Shown here one piece after another: positions 46,796 to 55,917 of a DNA stretch of 64,000 bases. The DNA comes from Ancrocorticia populi. Lineage in GTDB: Bacteria > Actinomycetota > Actinomycetes > Actinomycetales > Actinomycetaceae. Every line of letters begins with the position of its first letter. The stretch's first letter is position 1. A program made the translations under genes and the position numbers. Under the pieces are notes generated by a model. It was not told where the DNA came from, made no database searches, and saw nothing but the letters and a program-made list of their open reading frames with translations. Where the stretch lies: contig NZ_QETB01000005.1 of the NCBI RefSeq assembly GCF_003123745.1, positions 124,001 through 188,000 on the forward strand. The letters are read 5' to 3'.

Positions 46796-47793
46796 ACAGA
46801 ATAGACGTCTGGCGCCACCCCGAGGATATTCCCGCGGACCTCGGCCCAACTGTTGTGACTGTGGGCGTGTTTGACGGAGTCCACCGCGGGCACCACGCGG
46901 TGCTCTCCGAGACGGTGCGCAACGCCCGGGAACGGGGGCAAAGGTCCGTTGCCCTCACATTTGACCCGCATCCGGCTACCGTGCACCGTCCGGATCATCC
47001 GGTCAAGTTGGTTGCGACTCTGGAGGATCGCATCGATCGCCTAGCGGCTGCCGGAATCAATGCCGTATACGTTCAGCACTACACGCTTGATTACGCTCAG
47101 GCCACCGCTGAATCCTTCGTGCGCGATCAACTCGTGGGTGGCCTGCACGCGAGCCTCATCGTGGTGGGCGAGGATGCCCGATTCGGCAGGAACAACGCCG
47201 GGGATGGGGACCTGCTGATCGATATGGGCAGCAAACTCGGCTTCGAGGTGATCCTCCTCAATGATCTTGGCGAACCCGCTGGACGCCGGTGGTCCTCGAC
47301 ATGGGTGCGCGAGCTGTTAGCCGCGGGTGACGTAGAAAAGGCTGCAGAAATCTTGGGCAGGCCCCACCGCCTACGCGGCGCCGTAGTGCACGGATTCCAG
47401 CGTGGGCGAGAATTGGGTTTTCCCACCGCTAATCTCAAAGGCGAGGAGTTGGGCGAGATCCCAGCCGATGGTGTGTATGCCGGATGGCTGGTGAGAAACG
47501 TACCCGGCACAAGTGCGGCCGAATACCTCCCGGCCGCCATCTCCGTAGGCACAAACCCGCAGTTCGATGGTGTTGAACGCACGGTTGAAGCCCACGTGCT
47601 GGGCCGTGCTGATCTCAACCTCTACGGCGAAGAGCTAGCCGTTGATTTCATTAAGCGCCTTCGCCCGATGGTTTCCTTCGAATCGGTGGACGGGCTGCTC
47701 TCCCAGATGGATGAGGATCTGCGCAATACGGCCTTAACTCTGGGCGTGCCAACCGCAGGGCGTGTTGATCCCGATGAGGTCACGGCGATTTAG
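46792..47793 (+). CDS. ribF: Bifunctional riboflavin kinase / FAD synthetase
   Basis: Makes FMN and FAD from riboflavin. The 333 residues contain the N-terminal adenylyltransferase domain (VTVGVFDGVHRGHHAVL, LTFDPHPATV, VVGEDARFGRNNAGD) and the C-terminal kinase domain (about 185-320) with RGRELGFPTANL and VEAHVLGRADLNLYGEELAVDF. The GTG start overlaps the small Cys-rich frame. It supplies the FMN and FAD used by the flavin proteins of the iron operon at 60 kb. Confidence 0.96.
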   Translation: MNRIDVWRHPEDIPADLGPTVVTVGVFDGVHRGHHAVLSETVRNARERGQRSVALTFDPHPATVHRPDHPVKLVATLEDRIDRLAAAGINAVYVQHYTLDYAQATAESFVRDQLVGGLHASLIVVGEDARFGRNNAGDGDLLIDMGSKLGFEVILLNDLGEPAGRRWSSTWVRELLAAGDVEKAAEILGRPHRLRGAVVHGFQRGRELGFPTANLKGEELGEIPADGVYAGWLVRNVPGTSAAEYLPAAISVGTNPQFDGVERTVEAHVLGRADLNLYGEELAVDFIKRLRPMVSFESVDGLLSQMDEDLRNTALTLGVPTAGRVDPDEVTAI

Positions 47794-47940
47794 TGCGGCG
47801 TGCAACTTCACACTTGGAGCAAGGACTCGCACGTATTTACCAGTGTTAGACTAGCGGAGCCGTCAGATCGGCCACGGATGCGTCATTGCCTGGGAGAACA
47901 TGCCCCGGAGCTCCGTGCAACGGAACCTTAAAGGAGAAAC

Positions 47941-48210
47941 ATGGCCCTGAAGCCTGAAGAAAAGCAGAAGATCATCGCTGAGTATGCAACGCATGAGGGC
48001 GATACCGGTTCACCTGAGGTTCAGGTAGCACTTCTGAGTGCACGAATCAGCGAACTTACGGAGCATTTCCGCACTCATCATCACGATCACCACTCACGTC
48101 GTGGTCTGATGCTTCTCATCGGCCAGCGCAAGCGCCTTCTGGCATACCTTGCCGAAGAAGATATTGAGCGTTACCGTTCATTGATTTCCCGTCTCGGCCT
48201 GCGCCGGTGA
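47941..48210 (+). CDS. rpsO: 30S ribosomal protein S15
   Basis: uS15 binds 16S rRNA helices 20-22. The 89 residues match the family size and sequence: [61 protein letters not shown] and [13 protein letters not shown]. The ATG has AAAGGAG upstream. A TAGACT at 47847-47852 could be a -10 element. A terminator lies 8 bp after the stop. Confidence 0.98.
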   Translation: MALKPEEKQKIIAEYATHEGDTGSPEVQVALLSARISELTEHFRTHHHDHHSRRGLMLLIGQRKRLLAYLAEEDIERYRSLISRLGLRR

Positions 48211-48217
48211 CGAAGTG

Positions 48218-48242
48218 ACGGCCCGGGCCTAGCCCGGGCCGT
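48218..48242 (+). terminator. Terminator hairpin after rpsO
   Basis: A perfect 11-bp stem, ACGGCCCGGGC at 48218-48228 with GCCCGGGCCGT at 48232-48242, has a 3-nt loop and is followed by TTACTGTATTTC, a weak T tract. Confidence 0.8.
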
Positions 48243-48349
48243 TTACTGTATTTCTACAAGTTGAATTAGGCCCGGTTGTCGGTTGTGTCCTCCGGAAGGT
48301 TTCCGTGGGTTTCAACTGATGGCCGTGCCAAGATAAGAAAGGGGTCCCT

Positions 48350-50653
48350 GTGGAGGGTCCTGACGTACATAGTTCAGAAGCCGTTATTGATAACGGCAAT
48401 TTCGGCACACGCAACATTCGCTTCGAGATCGGCCGGCTAGCCCAGCAGGCCAACGGCTCGGCTCTCGCCTACTTGGACGGAGAGACAACCGTCTTCTCCG
48501 CCACCACGGCGTCCAGCAAGCCGAAGGAACACTTCGATTTCTTCCCGCTGACCGTTGATGTTGAGGAGCGCTCCTACGCTGCTGGCAACATCCCCGGATC
48601 GTTCTTCCGGCGTGAGGGCCGTCCTGGCACGGAGGCGATTCTGGCTGCCCGCCAGATCGATCGCCCGCTGCGTCCCGCCTTCAAGAAGGGCATGCGTAAC
48701 GAGGTCCAGATCGTTGCCACCGTAATGTCCATTCATCCGGATGATCAGTACGATGTGCTTGCGATCAACGCCGCATCGCTATCCACTTCACTCGCTGGTC
48801 TGCCGTTCTCCGGCCCAGTTGGTGGCACCCGCATGGCCCTTGTTGATGGCCAGTGGATCGCCTTCCCGCACTGGAGCGAGCTGGATCGCGCCACATTCTC
48901 CATGTCGGTTGCTGGCCGCCTCACCGAAGATGACGTTGCCATCATGATGGTGGAAGCCTCAGCTCCTGAGAACGCCGATGCCACGATCAAGTCCGGTGGC
49001 GCCAAGCCCACCGAAGACGTTGTGGCTCAGGGCCTGAACGCGGCCAAGCCGGTCATCCGCACCCTGTGCGAGGCTCAGCTTGAGCTCATCGAGAAGTATG
49101 CGAAGCCCACCGGCGATTACCCGTTCTTCCCCGATTACACGGAAGAGCAGTACGCTGCCGTAGAGAAGCAGGTTGGCGATCGCTTCCAGCCGATCCTCGG
49201 CATCGTTGCCAAGGCTGAACGTGATGATGCTCTTAACGAGCTCACCTCGGCCGTTGTGTCCGAGCTTGCCGAGCAGTTCCCGGAGGAAGAGGGCATGCTT
49301 GCCCTCGCCGTGAACGCCAACTTCAAGCAGGTCATGCGCCGCCACGTGCTGACCGAGGGCGTGCGTATGGACGGCCGTACCCCCGTTGAGATCCGCTCGA
49401 TCTCGGCAGAGGCCGGCGTGCTCCCACGCGTACACGGCTCCGCTCTGTTCCAGCGCGGCGAGACCCAGATTCTGGGTGTCACCACGCTCAACATGCTCAA
49501 GATGGAGCAGCAGCTGGATAACCTTTCTCCGGTCACCCGCAAGCGCTACATCCACCACTACAACTTCCCGCCTTACTCCACCGGTGAGACCGGCCGAGTT
49601 GGTTCCCCCAAGCGTCGCGAGATCGGCCACGGTCACCTCGCAGAGATCGCTCTGGAGTCCCAGCTACCCGAGCGCGAGGAGTTCCCCTACGCGATCCGAC
49701 AGGTCTCTGAGACCATGGGATCGAACGGTTCCTCCTCGATGGGCTCGGTCTGCGCCTCTACGCTCTCGCTTCTGAACGCGGGCGTTCCGCTCAAGGCCCC
49801 CGTGGCCGGAATCGCTATGGGCCTCGTGTCCGACGTGATCGACGGTGAAACCCGCTACGTCTCCCTCACCGACATCCTCGGTGCAGAGGACGCGCTTGGC
49901 GATATGGACTTCAAGGTTGCCGGAACTCGCGAGTACGTAACGGCCCTTCAGCTGGACACCAAGCTGGCTGGCATCCCCGCCGCCGTTCTTGACGCCGCTC
50001 TCAGCCAGGCCCGCGATGCACGCTTCGCGATTCTGGACCTCATGAGCGAAGCCATCGATGGCCCGGACGAGATGGCAGAGACCGCACCTCGCATTATCTC
50101 GGTGAAGATCCCGGTAGATAAGATTGGCGAAGTGATCGGGCCCAAGGGCAAGATGATCAACCAGATCCAAGAGGATACTGGCGCCGACATTTCGATCGAG
50201 GACGATGGCACCGTGTTCATCGGTGCATCGGACGGGACCTCCGCAGAGGCCGCCCGCACCACGATCAACGCGATCGCCAACCCCCAGTTGCCCGAAGCCG
50301 GAGAGCGCTACATCGGAACAGTGGTCAAGACCACCACGTTCGGTGCATTCGTTTCCCTGACCCCGGGCCGCGACGGCCTCCTCCACATCTCCCAGATTCG
50401 CCGCCTCGTTGGCGGCAAGCGTGTGGAGAACGTGGAGGATGTCCTCAACGTCGGAGATCGCGTAGAGGTGGAAATTGCCGAGCTGGATCAGCGTGGCAAG
50501 ATCTCGCTTCACGCGGTTGTCGAGGGCGAAGAAGAAGCCCCCGCTGAAGAGCAGAAGCAGGAGCAGCCACGCCGCGAGCGTCCCGAGCGCGGTTCGCGCC
50601 GTGGCTCCCGCCAGCGCCGCCGTACGCACGAAGGCTCCTCTGACGCCGAGTAA
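48350..50653 (+). CDS. pnp: Polyribonucleotide nucleotidyltransferase (PNPase)
   Basis: Phosphorolytic 3'-5' exoribonuclease of RNA decay. The 767 residues contain two RNase PH domains (first with [22 protein letters not shown], cut here to its core; second with [19 protein letters not shown] and [12 protein letters not shown]), a KH domain (about 585-645, [12 protein letters not shown]) and an S1 domain (about 650-725, [18 protein letters not shown]). The tail of 35 residues is Glu/Gln then Arg-rich. The start is GTG at 48350. The order rpsO-pnp is universal in this group. Confidence 0.97.
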   Translation: MEGPDVHSSEAVIDNGNFGTRNIRFEIGRLAQQANGSALAYLDGETTVFSATTASSKPKEHFDFFPLTVDVEERSYAAGNIPGSFFRREGRPGTEAILAARQIDRPLRPAFKKGMRNEVQIVATVMSIHPDDQYDVLAINAASLSTSLAGLPFSGPVGGTRMALVDGQWIAFPHWSELDRATFSMSVAGRLTEDDVAIMMVEASAPENADATIKSGGAKPTEDVVAQGLNAAKPVIRTLCEAQLELIEKYAKPTGDYPFFPDYTEEQYAAVEKQVGDRFQPILGIVAKAERDDALNELTSAVVSELAEQFPEEEGMLALAVNANFKQVMRRHVLTEGVRMDGRTPVEIRSISAEAGVLPRVHGSALFQRGETQILGVTTLNMLKMEQQLDNLSPVTRKRYIHHYNFPPYSTGETGRVGSPKRREIGHGHLAEIALESQLPEREEFPYAIRQVSETMGSNGSSSMGSVCASTLSLLNAGVPLKAPVAGIAMGLVSDVIDGETRYVSLTDILGAEDALGDMDFKVAGTREYVTALQLDTKLAGIPAAVLDAALSQARDARFAILDLMSEAIDGPDEMAETAPRIISVKIPVDKIGEVIGPKGKMINQIQEDTGADISIEDDGTVFIGASDGTSAEAARTTINAIANPQLPEAGERYIGTVVKTTTFGAFVSLTPGRDGLLHISQIRRLVGGKRVENVEDVLNVGDRVEVEIAELDQRGKISLHAVVEGEEEAPAEEQKQEQPRRERPERGSRRGSRQRRRTHEGSSDAE

Positions 50654-50674
50654 GTACTAGGCACCAAGTGCAGC

Positions 50675-50712
50675 TGTGGGCCCCAACGTTCGAAAGAGCG
50701 TTGGGGCCCACA
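50675..50712 (+). terminator. Hairpin terminator after pnp
   Basis: A 14-bp stem, TGTGGGCCCCAACG at 50675-50688 with CGTTGGGGCCCACA at 50699-50712, has a 10-nt loop. There is no T-run. Confidence 0.7.
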
Positions 50713-50775
50713 GTCATGCCGTGGGATTGGCCGCAATCTAGGCATATGACCCGCTGCCTCGGTTAGGCTGGAGGG

Positions 50776-52107
50776 GTGAGCGAATCTATCGATTACACTG
50801 AAGCGCCCCTTGATCTGGATTTTTCGCGGGGTGGTTTATCCCTAGAGGAAGAGGGAAAGCTCCTGCGCCGCTCCGTCCTTCCCGGCGGTGTGCGGGTCCT
50901 GAGCGAGAGAATTCCCCATTCCCATTCCACCAGTATCGGCCTGTGGATCGGTGCCGGCTCACGTGACGAGGGCGATGAGGCCCGCGGATCCACTCACTTT
51001 TTAGAGCATCTCCTGTTCAAAGGCACACGCAATCGTGGTGCCAAGGAGATCGCAGAGCGCATCGATTATCTGGGCGGAGATTTCAACGCCGCCACCGCCA
51101 AGCAGTACACCTGCTATTACGGCCACTGTTTCGAGCAAGATGTGGCCCCCAGCCTCAACCTTCTGAGCGATATGGTCACTGGCGCGCGGCTGGACGCTGG
51201 CGATATGGAGATGGAGCGCGGGGTGATCCTCGAAGAGCTCTCGATGTACAACGATGACGCCGCTGAAGTTGCTCACGAGGCCATCACCTCCATGGTGTTT
51301 GGCGATCACCCGCTAGGACGCCCCGTGGGTGGTACCCGCGAATCCGTGAGCGCCTTGGCCAACGAGAGCCTCCACAATCATTATTCGGCGATGTACGGCC
51401 CGAGCGAACTGGTAGTCACCGCCGCCGGAGCGGTGGATCACGAGCAACTGTGCGAACGTGTGCACGCCGAGCTAGAGGCCGGCGGCTGGGACATGAGCGG
51501 CCCCGGAGTTCCCGAACCCCGGCGTACCGCCTCACTGATCGCGCCAGTGGAACCCGCAACCCGGTATATTGAGCGCCCCGTCGAACAAGCCGCCGTGATT
51601 CTCGCGGCCCCTAGCTTTGACCTTTTCGATGAGCGGCGCCGTGCGCTTTTCGCCATGAACGCGATTCTGGGCGGCGGTACCTCGTCACGCCTCTTCCAGA
51701 AGATTCGTGAAGAGCGGGGTTTGGCCTACTCGACGTACTCATTCCCGAGCCTGTTCCCAGAAGGCGGAATGTACGGCATGTACGCAGGATGTGCGGTGGC
51801 CAACGCATCCGAGGTGGCCACGCTGTTGGCAGCCTGCCTCGAGGAGATCGCCGCAGACGGAGTGAGCGATGCCGAGGTGGAATCGGCCTACCGCAGGATT
51901 CGGGCCGAGATCATCTTTTCTAATGAGCACTTGAGCTCCCACATGAACCGGTTGGGAAACGCGGAGCTGATTCGGGGCTCGCTCACCTCCCAGTCCGAAC
52001 TACTGCGCAAGGCCCGCGCTGTCACGGCCGCGGACGTCCAAGAGGTTGCCCAGTTCATCGCTTCTCAGCCGCGTTCGCTGGTTACGGTGGGTCCCGCGGT
52101 AGGCTAG
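50776..52107 (+). CDS. M16 family zinc metallopeptidase
   Basis: Insulinase-type peptidase (processing-peptidase-like) found after pnp in most actinobacteria and Firmicutes; substrate unknown. The 443 residues contain the inverted zinc motif HFLEH (H74, E77, H78) in GSTHFLEHLLFKGT, the distal Glu region EMERGVILEELSMYNDD and the C-terminal M16C half (about 185-400) with NAILGGGTSSRLFQKIREERGLAYS. The start is GTG at 50776. The stop abuts the dapB start region. Confidence 0.94.
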   Translation: MSESIDYTEAPLDLDFSRGGLSLEEEGKLLRRSVLPGGVRVLSERIPHSHSTSIGLWIGAGSRDEGDEARGSTHFLEHLLFKGTRNRGAKEIAERIDYLGGDFNAATAKQYTCYYGHCFEQDVAPSLNLLSDMVTGARLDAGDMEMERGVILEELSMYNDDAAEVAHEAITSMVFGDHPLGRPVGGTRESVSALANESLHNHYSAMYGPSELVVTAAGAVDHEQLCERVHAELEAGGWDMSGPGVPEPRRTASLIAPVEPATRYIERPVEQAAVILAAPSFDLFDERRRALFAMNAILGGGTSSRLFQKIREERGLAYSTYSFPSLFPEGGMYGMYAGCAVANASEVATLLAACLEEIAADGVSDAEVESAYRRIRAEIIFSNEHLSSHMNRLGNAELIRGSLTSQSELLRKARAVTAADVQEVAQFIASQPRSLVTVGPAVG

Positions 52108-52112
52108 TGCCT

Positions 52113-52847
52113 ATGATCAACGTCGCAGTGATAGGCGCCCAGGGGCGCATGGGTACAACCGTCTGTTCGGCCGTCGAGGATGCGCCGGACATGAACCTCG
52201 TGGCACGCCTCGATGTGGGCGATACACTTGATACAGGTTCGTTGAACGGCGCTGAAGTCGCCGTAGATTTCACGGTTCCCTCAGTGACCGAGGCTAACGT
52301 GCACGCGGTGTTGGAGGCGGGGGTTGACGTAGTTGTCGGCACAACGGGATGGAACGAAGAAACTCTGGCCGGGGTTCGAACCAAGGCCGAAGAAACGGGC
52401 CGCTCCGTCATCATTGCTCCCAACTACGCACTTTCCGCAGTCCTCGTCATGAGCTTTGCGGAAAAGGCGGCGCCCTACTTCGAATCGGTTGAAGTGATCG
52501 AAATGCACCACCCGGACAAGGTGGATGCTCCTTCTGGGACGGCCAAGACTACGGCTCAGCGCGTTGCTGCGGCGCGTGGGGACCTCCCGGAAAGCCCGGA
52601 CGCAACGGAGACTGATCCGGCCGGCGCGCGCGGGGCCAAGATCGATGGCGTGAGTGTTCACGCGGTGCGGCTGCGCGGCCTGAATGCCCACGAGGAAGTC
52701 CTCCTAGGTAACCCCGGCGAGCAGATGGTGATCCGCCAGGATTCTTTCGATCGTTCCAGCTTCATGCCTGGTGTGCTGCTCGCGGTGCGCGCTGTTATCG
52801 GGCGTGGCGGCCTCACCTACGGCCTCGACGAGGTAATGGGCATCTAG
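52113..52847 (+). CDS. dapB: 4-hydroxy-tetrahydrodipicolinate reductase
   Basis: NAD(P)H-dependent step of lysine and diaminopimelate synthesis, needed for cell wall. The 244 residues contain the Rossmann start INVAVIGAQGRMGTTV, VVGTTGW, APNYALSAVLVMSFA, the catalytic motif EMHHPDKVDAPSGTAKTTA, and RQDSFDRSSFMPGVLLA. The ATG at 52113 gives the family N-terminus; a GTG at 52107 overlaps the M16 stop. The 3' end overlaps the convergent GNAT gene by 4 bp. Confidence 0.96.
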   Translation: MINVAVIGAQGRMGTTVCSAVEDAPDMNLVARLDVGDTLDTGSLNGAEVAVDFTVPSVTEANVHAVLEAGVDVVVGTTGWNEETLAGVRTKAEETGRSVIIAPNYALSAVLVMSFAEKAAPYFESVEVIEMHHPDKVDAPSGTAKTTAQRVAAARGDLPESPDATETDPAGARGAKIDGVSVHAVRLRGLNAHEEVLLGNPGEQMVIRQDSFDRSSFMPGVLLAVRAVIGRGGLTYGLDEVMGI

Positions 52848-53413
52848 GCGTCAGAGAGCATTGCGTACCAGCAGTGCTCCGTGGCCTCTTCTGATCCGAT
52901 TTGCATGCTCCGCCGGAGGCCCGTTGGCGCAAAGCCAGCGCTGTGAAGGAAGTCCGTGTGCGCGTCATCTCCGGCCAGCACCCACATTTGCACAATGGTT
53001 GCGCCCTGTTCGCTGGCCAGATCCGTTGCTGCGGCCAAGAGACGGGATCCGTGTCCCGCGCGCCCGTTTTCCGGGGGTACCTCTAGGGCGGTTATTTCGA
53101 CGACGACGGGAAGTTCTTCCTCAGGTTCTTCACCATCCGCGGCTTCCACATGGGTGGGGGAGACGGCGGCAAATCCCACTACCTTCCCCTCATCCACCGC
53201 GGTCAGGACCGCGTGCTCGGGGCTGGGGAGATCGGTGATGGCCTGCTCCCATTGGCGCGAAAAGGCCTCGGGCACAAACACCTGAGCAATTTCTGGCTCG
53301 GGATCCTTCCCCAATGCCGCCACGATGGCATCGTGCATGGTTTGGGCGTGAATGGCCCCAATAAACTGTGCGTCTAGTGCCGTTGCGGGCCGGACAAAAA
53401 CGTGGTTTCCCAT
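52844..53413 (-). CDS. GNAT family N-acetyltransferase
   Basis: Acetyltransferase of unknown substrate. The 189 residues form one GNAT domain: FVRPATALDAQFIGAIHAQT at the start, AVLTAVDEGKVVGFAAV, EITALEVPPENGRAGHGSRL (acetyl-CoA loop RAGHGS) and TDFLHSAGFAPTGLRR. The ATG at 53413 is the best start; the longer open frame lacks support and reads into the iron-operon control region. It is convergent with dapB and divergent from the FTR1 gene. Confidence 0.88.
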   Translation of the reverse strand: MGNHVFVRPATALDAQFIGAIHAQTMHDAIVAALGKDPEPEIAQVFVPEAFSRQWEQAITDLPSPEHAVLTAVDEGKVVGFAAVSPTHVEAADGEEPEEELPVVVEITALEVPPENGRAGHGSRLLAAATDLASEQGATIVQMWVLAGDDAHTDFLHSAGFAPTGLRRSMQIGSEEATEHCWYAMLSDA

Positions 53414-53514
53414 GTCTCTAGGATACGCGATACAGGGAGCGAGCCAAGTCACAGCCTCATTAATGGACGATGCGGACATTAGTCCCTGCTCGCAGTTGCT
53501 CTCAGAGCATGAGG

Positions 53515-53533
53515 TTAGGCGTACCTGACTTAA
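53515..53533 (+). promoter_or_regulatory. DtxR/IdeR-type iron box upstream of the FTR1 operon
   Basis: The 19-bp sequence TTAGGCGTACCTGACTTAA matches the DtxR consensus TTAGGTTAGCCTAACCTAA at 13 positions, including the conserved TTAGG start and TAA end. It lies 29 bp before the GTG used here. Inference: the operon is repressed by an iron-loaded DtxR/IdeR protein and induced in iron shortage. No dtxR gene is in the window. Confidence 0.65.
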
Positions 53534-53561
53534 AGATGGAATCGATGGGGGATTGCACCAA

Positions 53562-55178
53562 GTGTCTGAACTGAAGCTGGTAAAGCTGCGCCCACTGGCG
53601 GGCCGCGGTGGTATGTTCGCGATGGTCATTGCGCTATGCATCGTATTCTTACCTTTCCTCTCCTCCCCGTCGTATGCGGCAGATAAGGACTGGGATTCCT
53701 ACGCGGACCAGATGATCGAGAAGATCGAGCAAATCCCAGATCAGTACGCTGCTGAGGACATTTCCGGCGTTGAAACGTCAATCCGGCAGGCTTATTACGA
53801 GATCCACCAAGTTAGCGGGATGGAAGCTGAGATCGATCACCGTTTGGGTGAAGATCGCAGCGATGCCTTTGTATCCCAGCTCCTGTCCCTCCGGGACTTG
53901 AGCCAGAACGGTGTCTCTCAGGAAGAGATCGAAGCTGCGACGAGCGAAACGATTGAACTCCTCCAAACAAATGTAGCTGACCTGAAGGATGCTCCCGAGA
54001 TTAATGACAAATGGTCCCGCGTAGCCACCCGATCGATCGATCAGGTTGAAGCCGCAAAAACGGCCTATGCCGCGGGCGATTACAGCACAGCGGCGAACGC
54101 GGCTCGCGATGCCTACCTTGCCCACTATGAAGCGGATGGTCTTGAGAAGGCGACGATCTCCTACATCGGCCAGAGCCGAGTCAGCGAGGTCGAGAGCATG
54201 TTTACTCAGCTTCGCCAGACGGGGCGAGATGGCGAAATATCCGTCGATGAGTTCAACGCCAAGGCAGACGAACTGATTTCTGCCCTGACTGAAGATGCAA
54301 CCGAACTCGACGCATTGACCTCCTCCGGCGAACTCGGCTGGACTGGATTCTGGGCCTCGTTCGCGATCCTGCTTCGTGAAGGTGCAGAGGCACTGCTCGT
54401 AGTTGCCGCGGTGGTCACCTATGCGATGAAGGCAGGACGTAAGGATCAGCTGGTAGGCATCCTCGTGGGAGTTGCTGGAGCGCTCGCGATTTCCATCGGC
54501 CTCGCCTTCGCTTTCTCGAAGATCACCAGTTCTGCCGCTACTGGCTTCGGGCAAGAGGTAATCGAGGGCGTCACGGGCTTGCTCGCGGTAGTCATGCTCA
54601 TCTGGGTGTCTAACTGGATCCTCTCGAAATCATCGGGCAATAAATGGCAGAAGTACATTGAGCACACAGCAGGCGAAGGCACGTCCTCTGGTGGAGTATT
54701 CGCCCTAGCATCTGTGGCATTCCTCGCGGTGCTTCGCGAGGGTGCGGAGACGATCCTCTTCTTTAGCCCGATCATCGCCGCCAGCAAGACGGGGGCGGAT
54801 CACGCCAAGATGTGGCTAGGCATTGGAGCAGCCGTGATCATCTTGGCGATCATGTTCACCCTCATCTGGGTATTCGGAGTACGCCTACCGATGAAGGCGT
54901 TCTTCAAGTGGACATCAGTACTCCTTGGAATTCTCGCTGTCACCATCGCCGGTGGGGCCATCAAGGAATTCCAAGACGCAACTCTCGTGCACGCCACCGC
55001 AGTTGGCGGTGTGCCCGAGGTGAGTTGGTTGGGTCTCTACCCAACCGTCGAAACGTTGGCAGCTCAGGCATTCGTGATTATCATTCTGGTGATTCTCGCG
55101 GTCCTCCAACGCCGGAGCGCCAACCAATCTAGGCAGCAGGCCACACAGGATGACCCTGCAGCCACCCACACGAAATGA
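53562..55178 (+). CDS. FTR1-family iron permease (EfeU-like) with long extracytoplasmic N-terminal domain
   Basis: Iron importer. The 538 residues start with a signal peptide (about 15-37, ending SPSYAADKD), then an extracytoplasmic helical domain of about 230 residues. A seven-helix FTR1 permease follows (about 265-510) with both R-E-G-A-E iron motifs: LLREGAEALLVVAAVV and LREGAETILFFSP. The layout matches FTR1 of the Campylobacter p19 locus rather than short E. coli EfeU. The start is GTG at 53562; a TTG at 53553 is possible. The 3' end approaches or overlaps the lipoprotein gene. Confidence 0.92.
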   Translation: MSELKLVKLRPLAGRGGMFAMVIALCIVFLPFLSSPSYAADKDWDSYADQMIEKIEQIPDQYAAEDISGVETSIRQAYYEIHQVSGMEAEIDHRLGEDRSDAFVSQLLSLRDLSQNGVSQEEIEAATSETIELLQTNVADLKDAPEINDKWSRVATRSIDQVEAAKTAYAAGDYSTAANAARDAYLAHYEADGLEKATISYIGQSRVSEVESMFTQLRQTGRDGEISVDEFNAKADELISALTEDATELDALTSSGELGWTGFWASFAILLREGAEALLVVAAVVTYAMKAGRKDQLVGILVGVAGALAISIGLAFAFSKITSSAATGFGQEVIEGVTGLLAVVMLIWVSNWILSKSSGNKWQKYIEHTAGEGTSSGGVFALASVAFLAVLREGAETILFFSPIIAASKTGADHAKMWLGIGAAVIILAIMFTLIWVFGVRLPMKAFFKWTSVLLGILAVTIAGGAIKEFQDATLVHATAVGGVPEVSWLGLYPTVETLAAQAFVIIILVILAVLQRRSANQSRQQATQDDPAATHTK

Positions 55179-55189
55179 AAGGAAACAAG

Positions 55190-55813
55190 GTGAAGAACAA
55201 GAAGTTTCTAGCCTTAGTGGCCGCAGCAACGATGGCCTTCTCTCTTAGCGCATGCTCGTCTGACGATGACAGCGCGGACACCGCCGAGGAAACCACCGCA
55301 GCCGTTGCGGATGATGAGAAGGACACCGCGGGCATCAACGAACTCCCTGTGGGAGATTCGGGCCCTCAGACCGATGGCCCGCTAACGGTAGATGCCGTCT
55401 ACTTCCAGGCGATTGATCTAGAGCAGGGCTCCATGGCCATGCCAGCTGCTTCAGAATCGGATATGCACTTCGAGATCGATATCGCCACAACGGACGAAGC
55501 CACCGAATGGGGATACGAGGCGGACCAGTTCCTGCCTTACCTCGACATCAAGGCCGTTGTGACCAACACCGATACGGGTGAGGAAACCGATCTGGGAACC
55601 ATGATGCCGATGATCGCCTCCGACGGCCCGCACTATGGAAACAACATCTCGCTCGAGCCCGGTAACTACGATGTGTCGTTGACCGTCACCTCCCCGGCTG
55701 ACGATTTCATGCTCCATACGGGCAACGATTCGTCCGGCGTTAAGGGCCGTTTCTGGGACGAGCCGCTGAAGTTTGAGTTCAAGAACTGGCAGTGGGACGG
55801 TCAGCTGATCTAA
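55190..55813 (+). CDS. P19/Tp34-family periplasmic-type iron-binding lipoprotein
   Basis: Metal-binding partner of FTR1. The 207 residues begin with a lipoprotein signal (FLALVAAATMAFSLSACSS, lipid Cys in LSAC), then an acidic linker (about 25-60) and a P19 immunoglobulin-like domain. The domain contains QGSMAMPAASESDMHFEIDI (Met and acidic metal ligands), YLDIKAVVTNTDTG and SDGPHYGNNISLEPGNYDV with the copper/iron-site His. The GTG at 55190 has GAAAGGA 7 bp upstream; an ATG at 55175 overlapping the FTR1 stop would add five residues. A strong hairpin follows. Confidence 0.9.
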   Translation: MKNKKFLALVAAATMAFSLSACSSDDDSADTAEETTAAVADDEKDTAGINELPVGDSGPQTDGPLTVDAVYFQAIDLEQGSMAMPAASESDMHFEIDIATTDEATEWGYEADQFLPYLDIKAVVTNTDTGEETDLGTMMPMIASDGPHYGNNISLEPGNYDVSLTVTSPADDFMLHTGNDSSGVKGRFWDEPLKFEFKNWQWDGQLI

Positions 55814-55837
55814 GTCCCTGTTCTCCTTCTGGAGAAG

Positions 55838-55871
55838 CAGCGGCGGCGCGCTACGGATCGCGCCGCCGCTG
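55838..55871 (+). terminator. Strong GC hairpin inside the iron operon
   Basis: A 13-bp stem, CAGCGGCGGCGCG at 55838-55850 with CGCGCCGCCGCTG at 55859-55871, has an 8-nt loop and no T-run. It lies between the lipoprotein and DUF2318 genes. It could lower expression of the downstream genes or stabilise the upstream message. Confidence 0.6.
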
Positions 55872-55917
55872 ATAGCTGCAAAGTTGATCGGATGATTTTC
55901 TAAGGTCTATCACGCAC

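Noticed and set aside
48959-50629. Long minus-strand frames over pnp
   Set aside because: They are antisense to a fully conserved PNPase, with no start context or family match.
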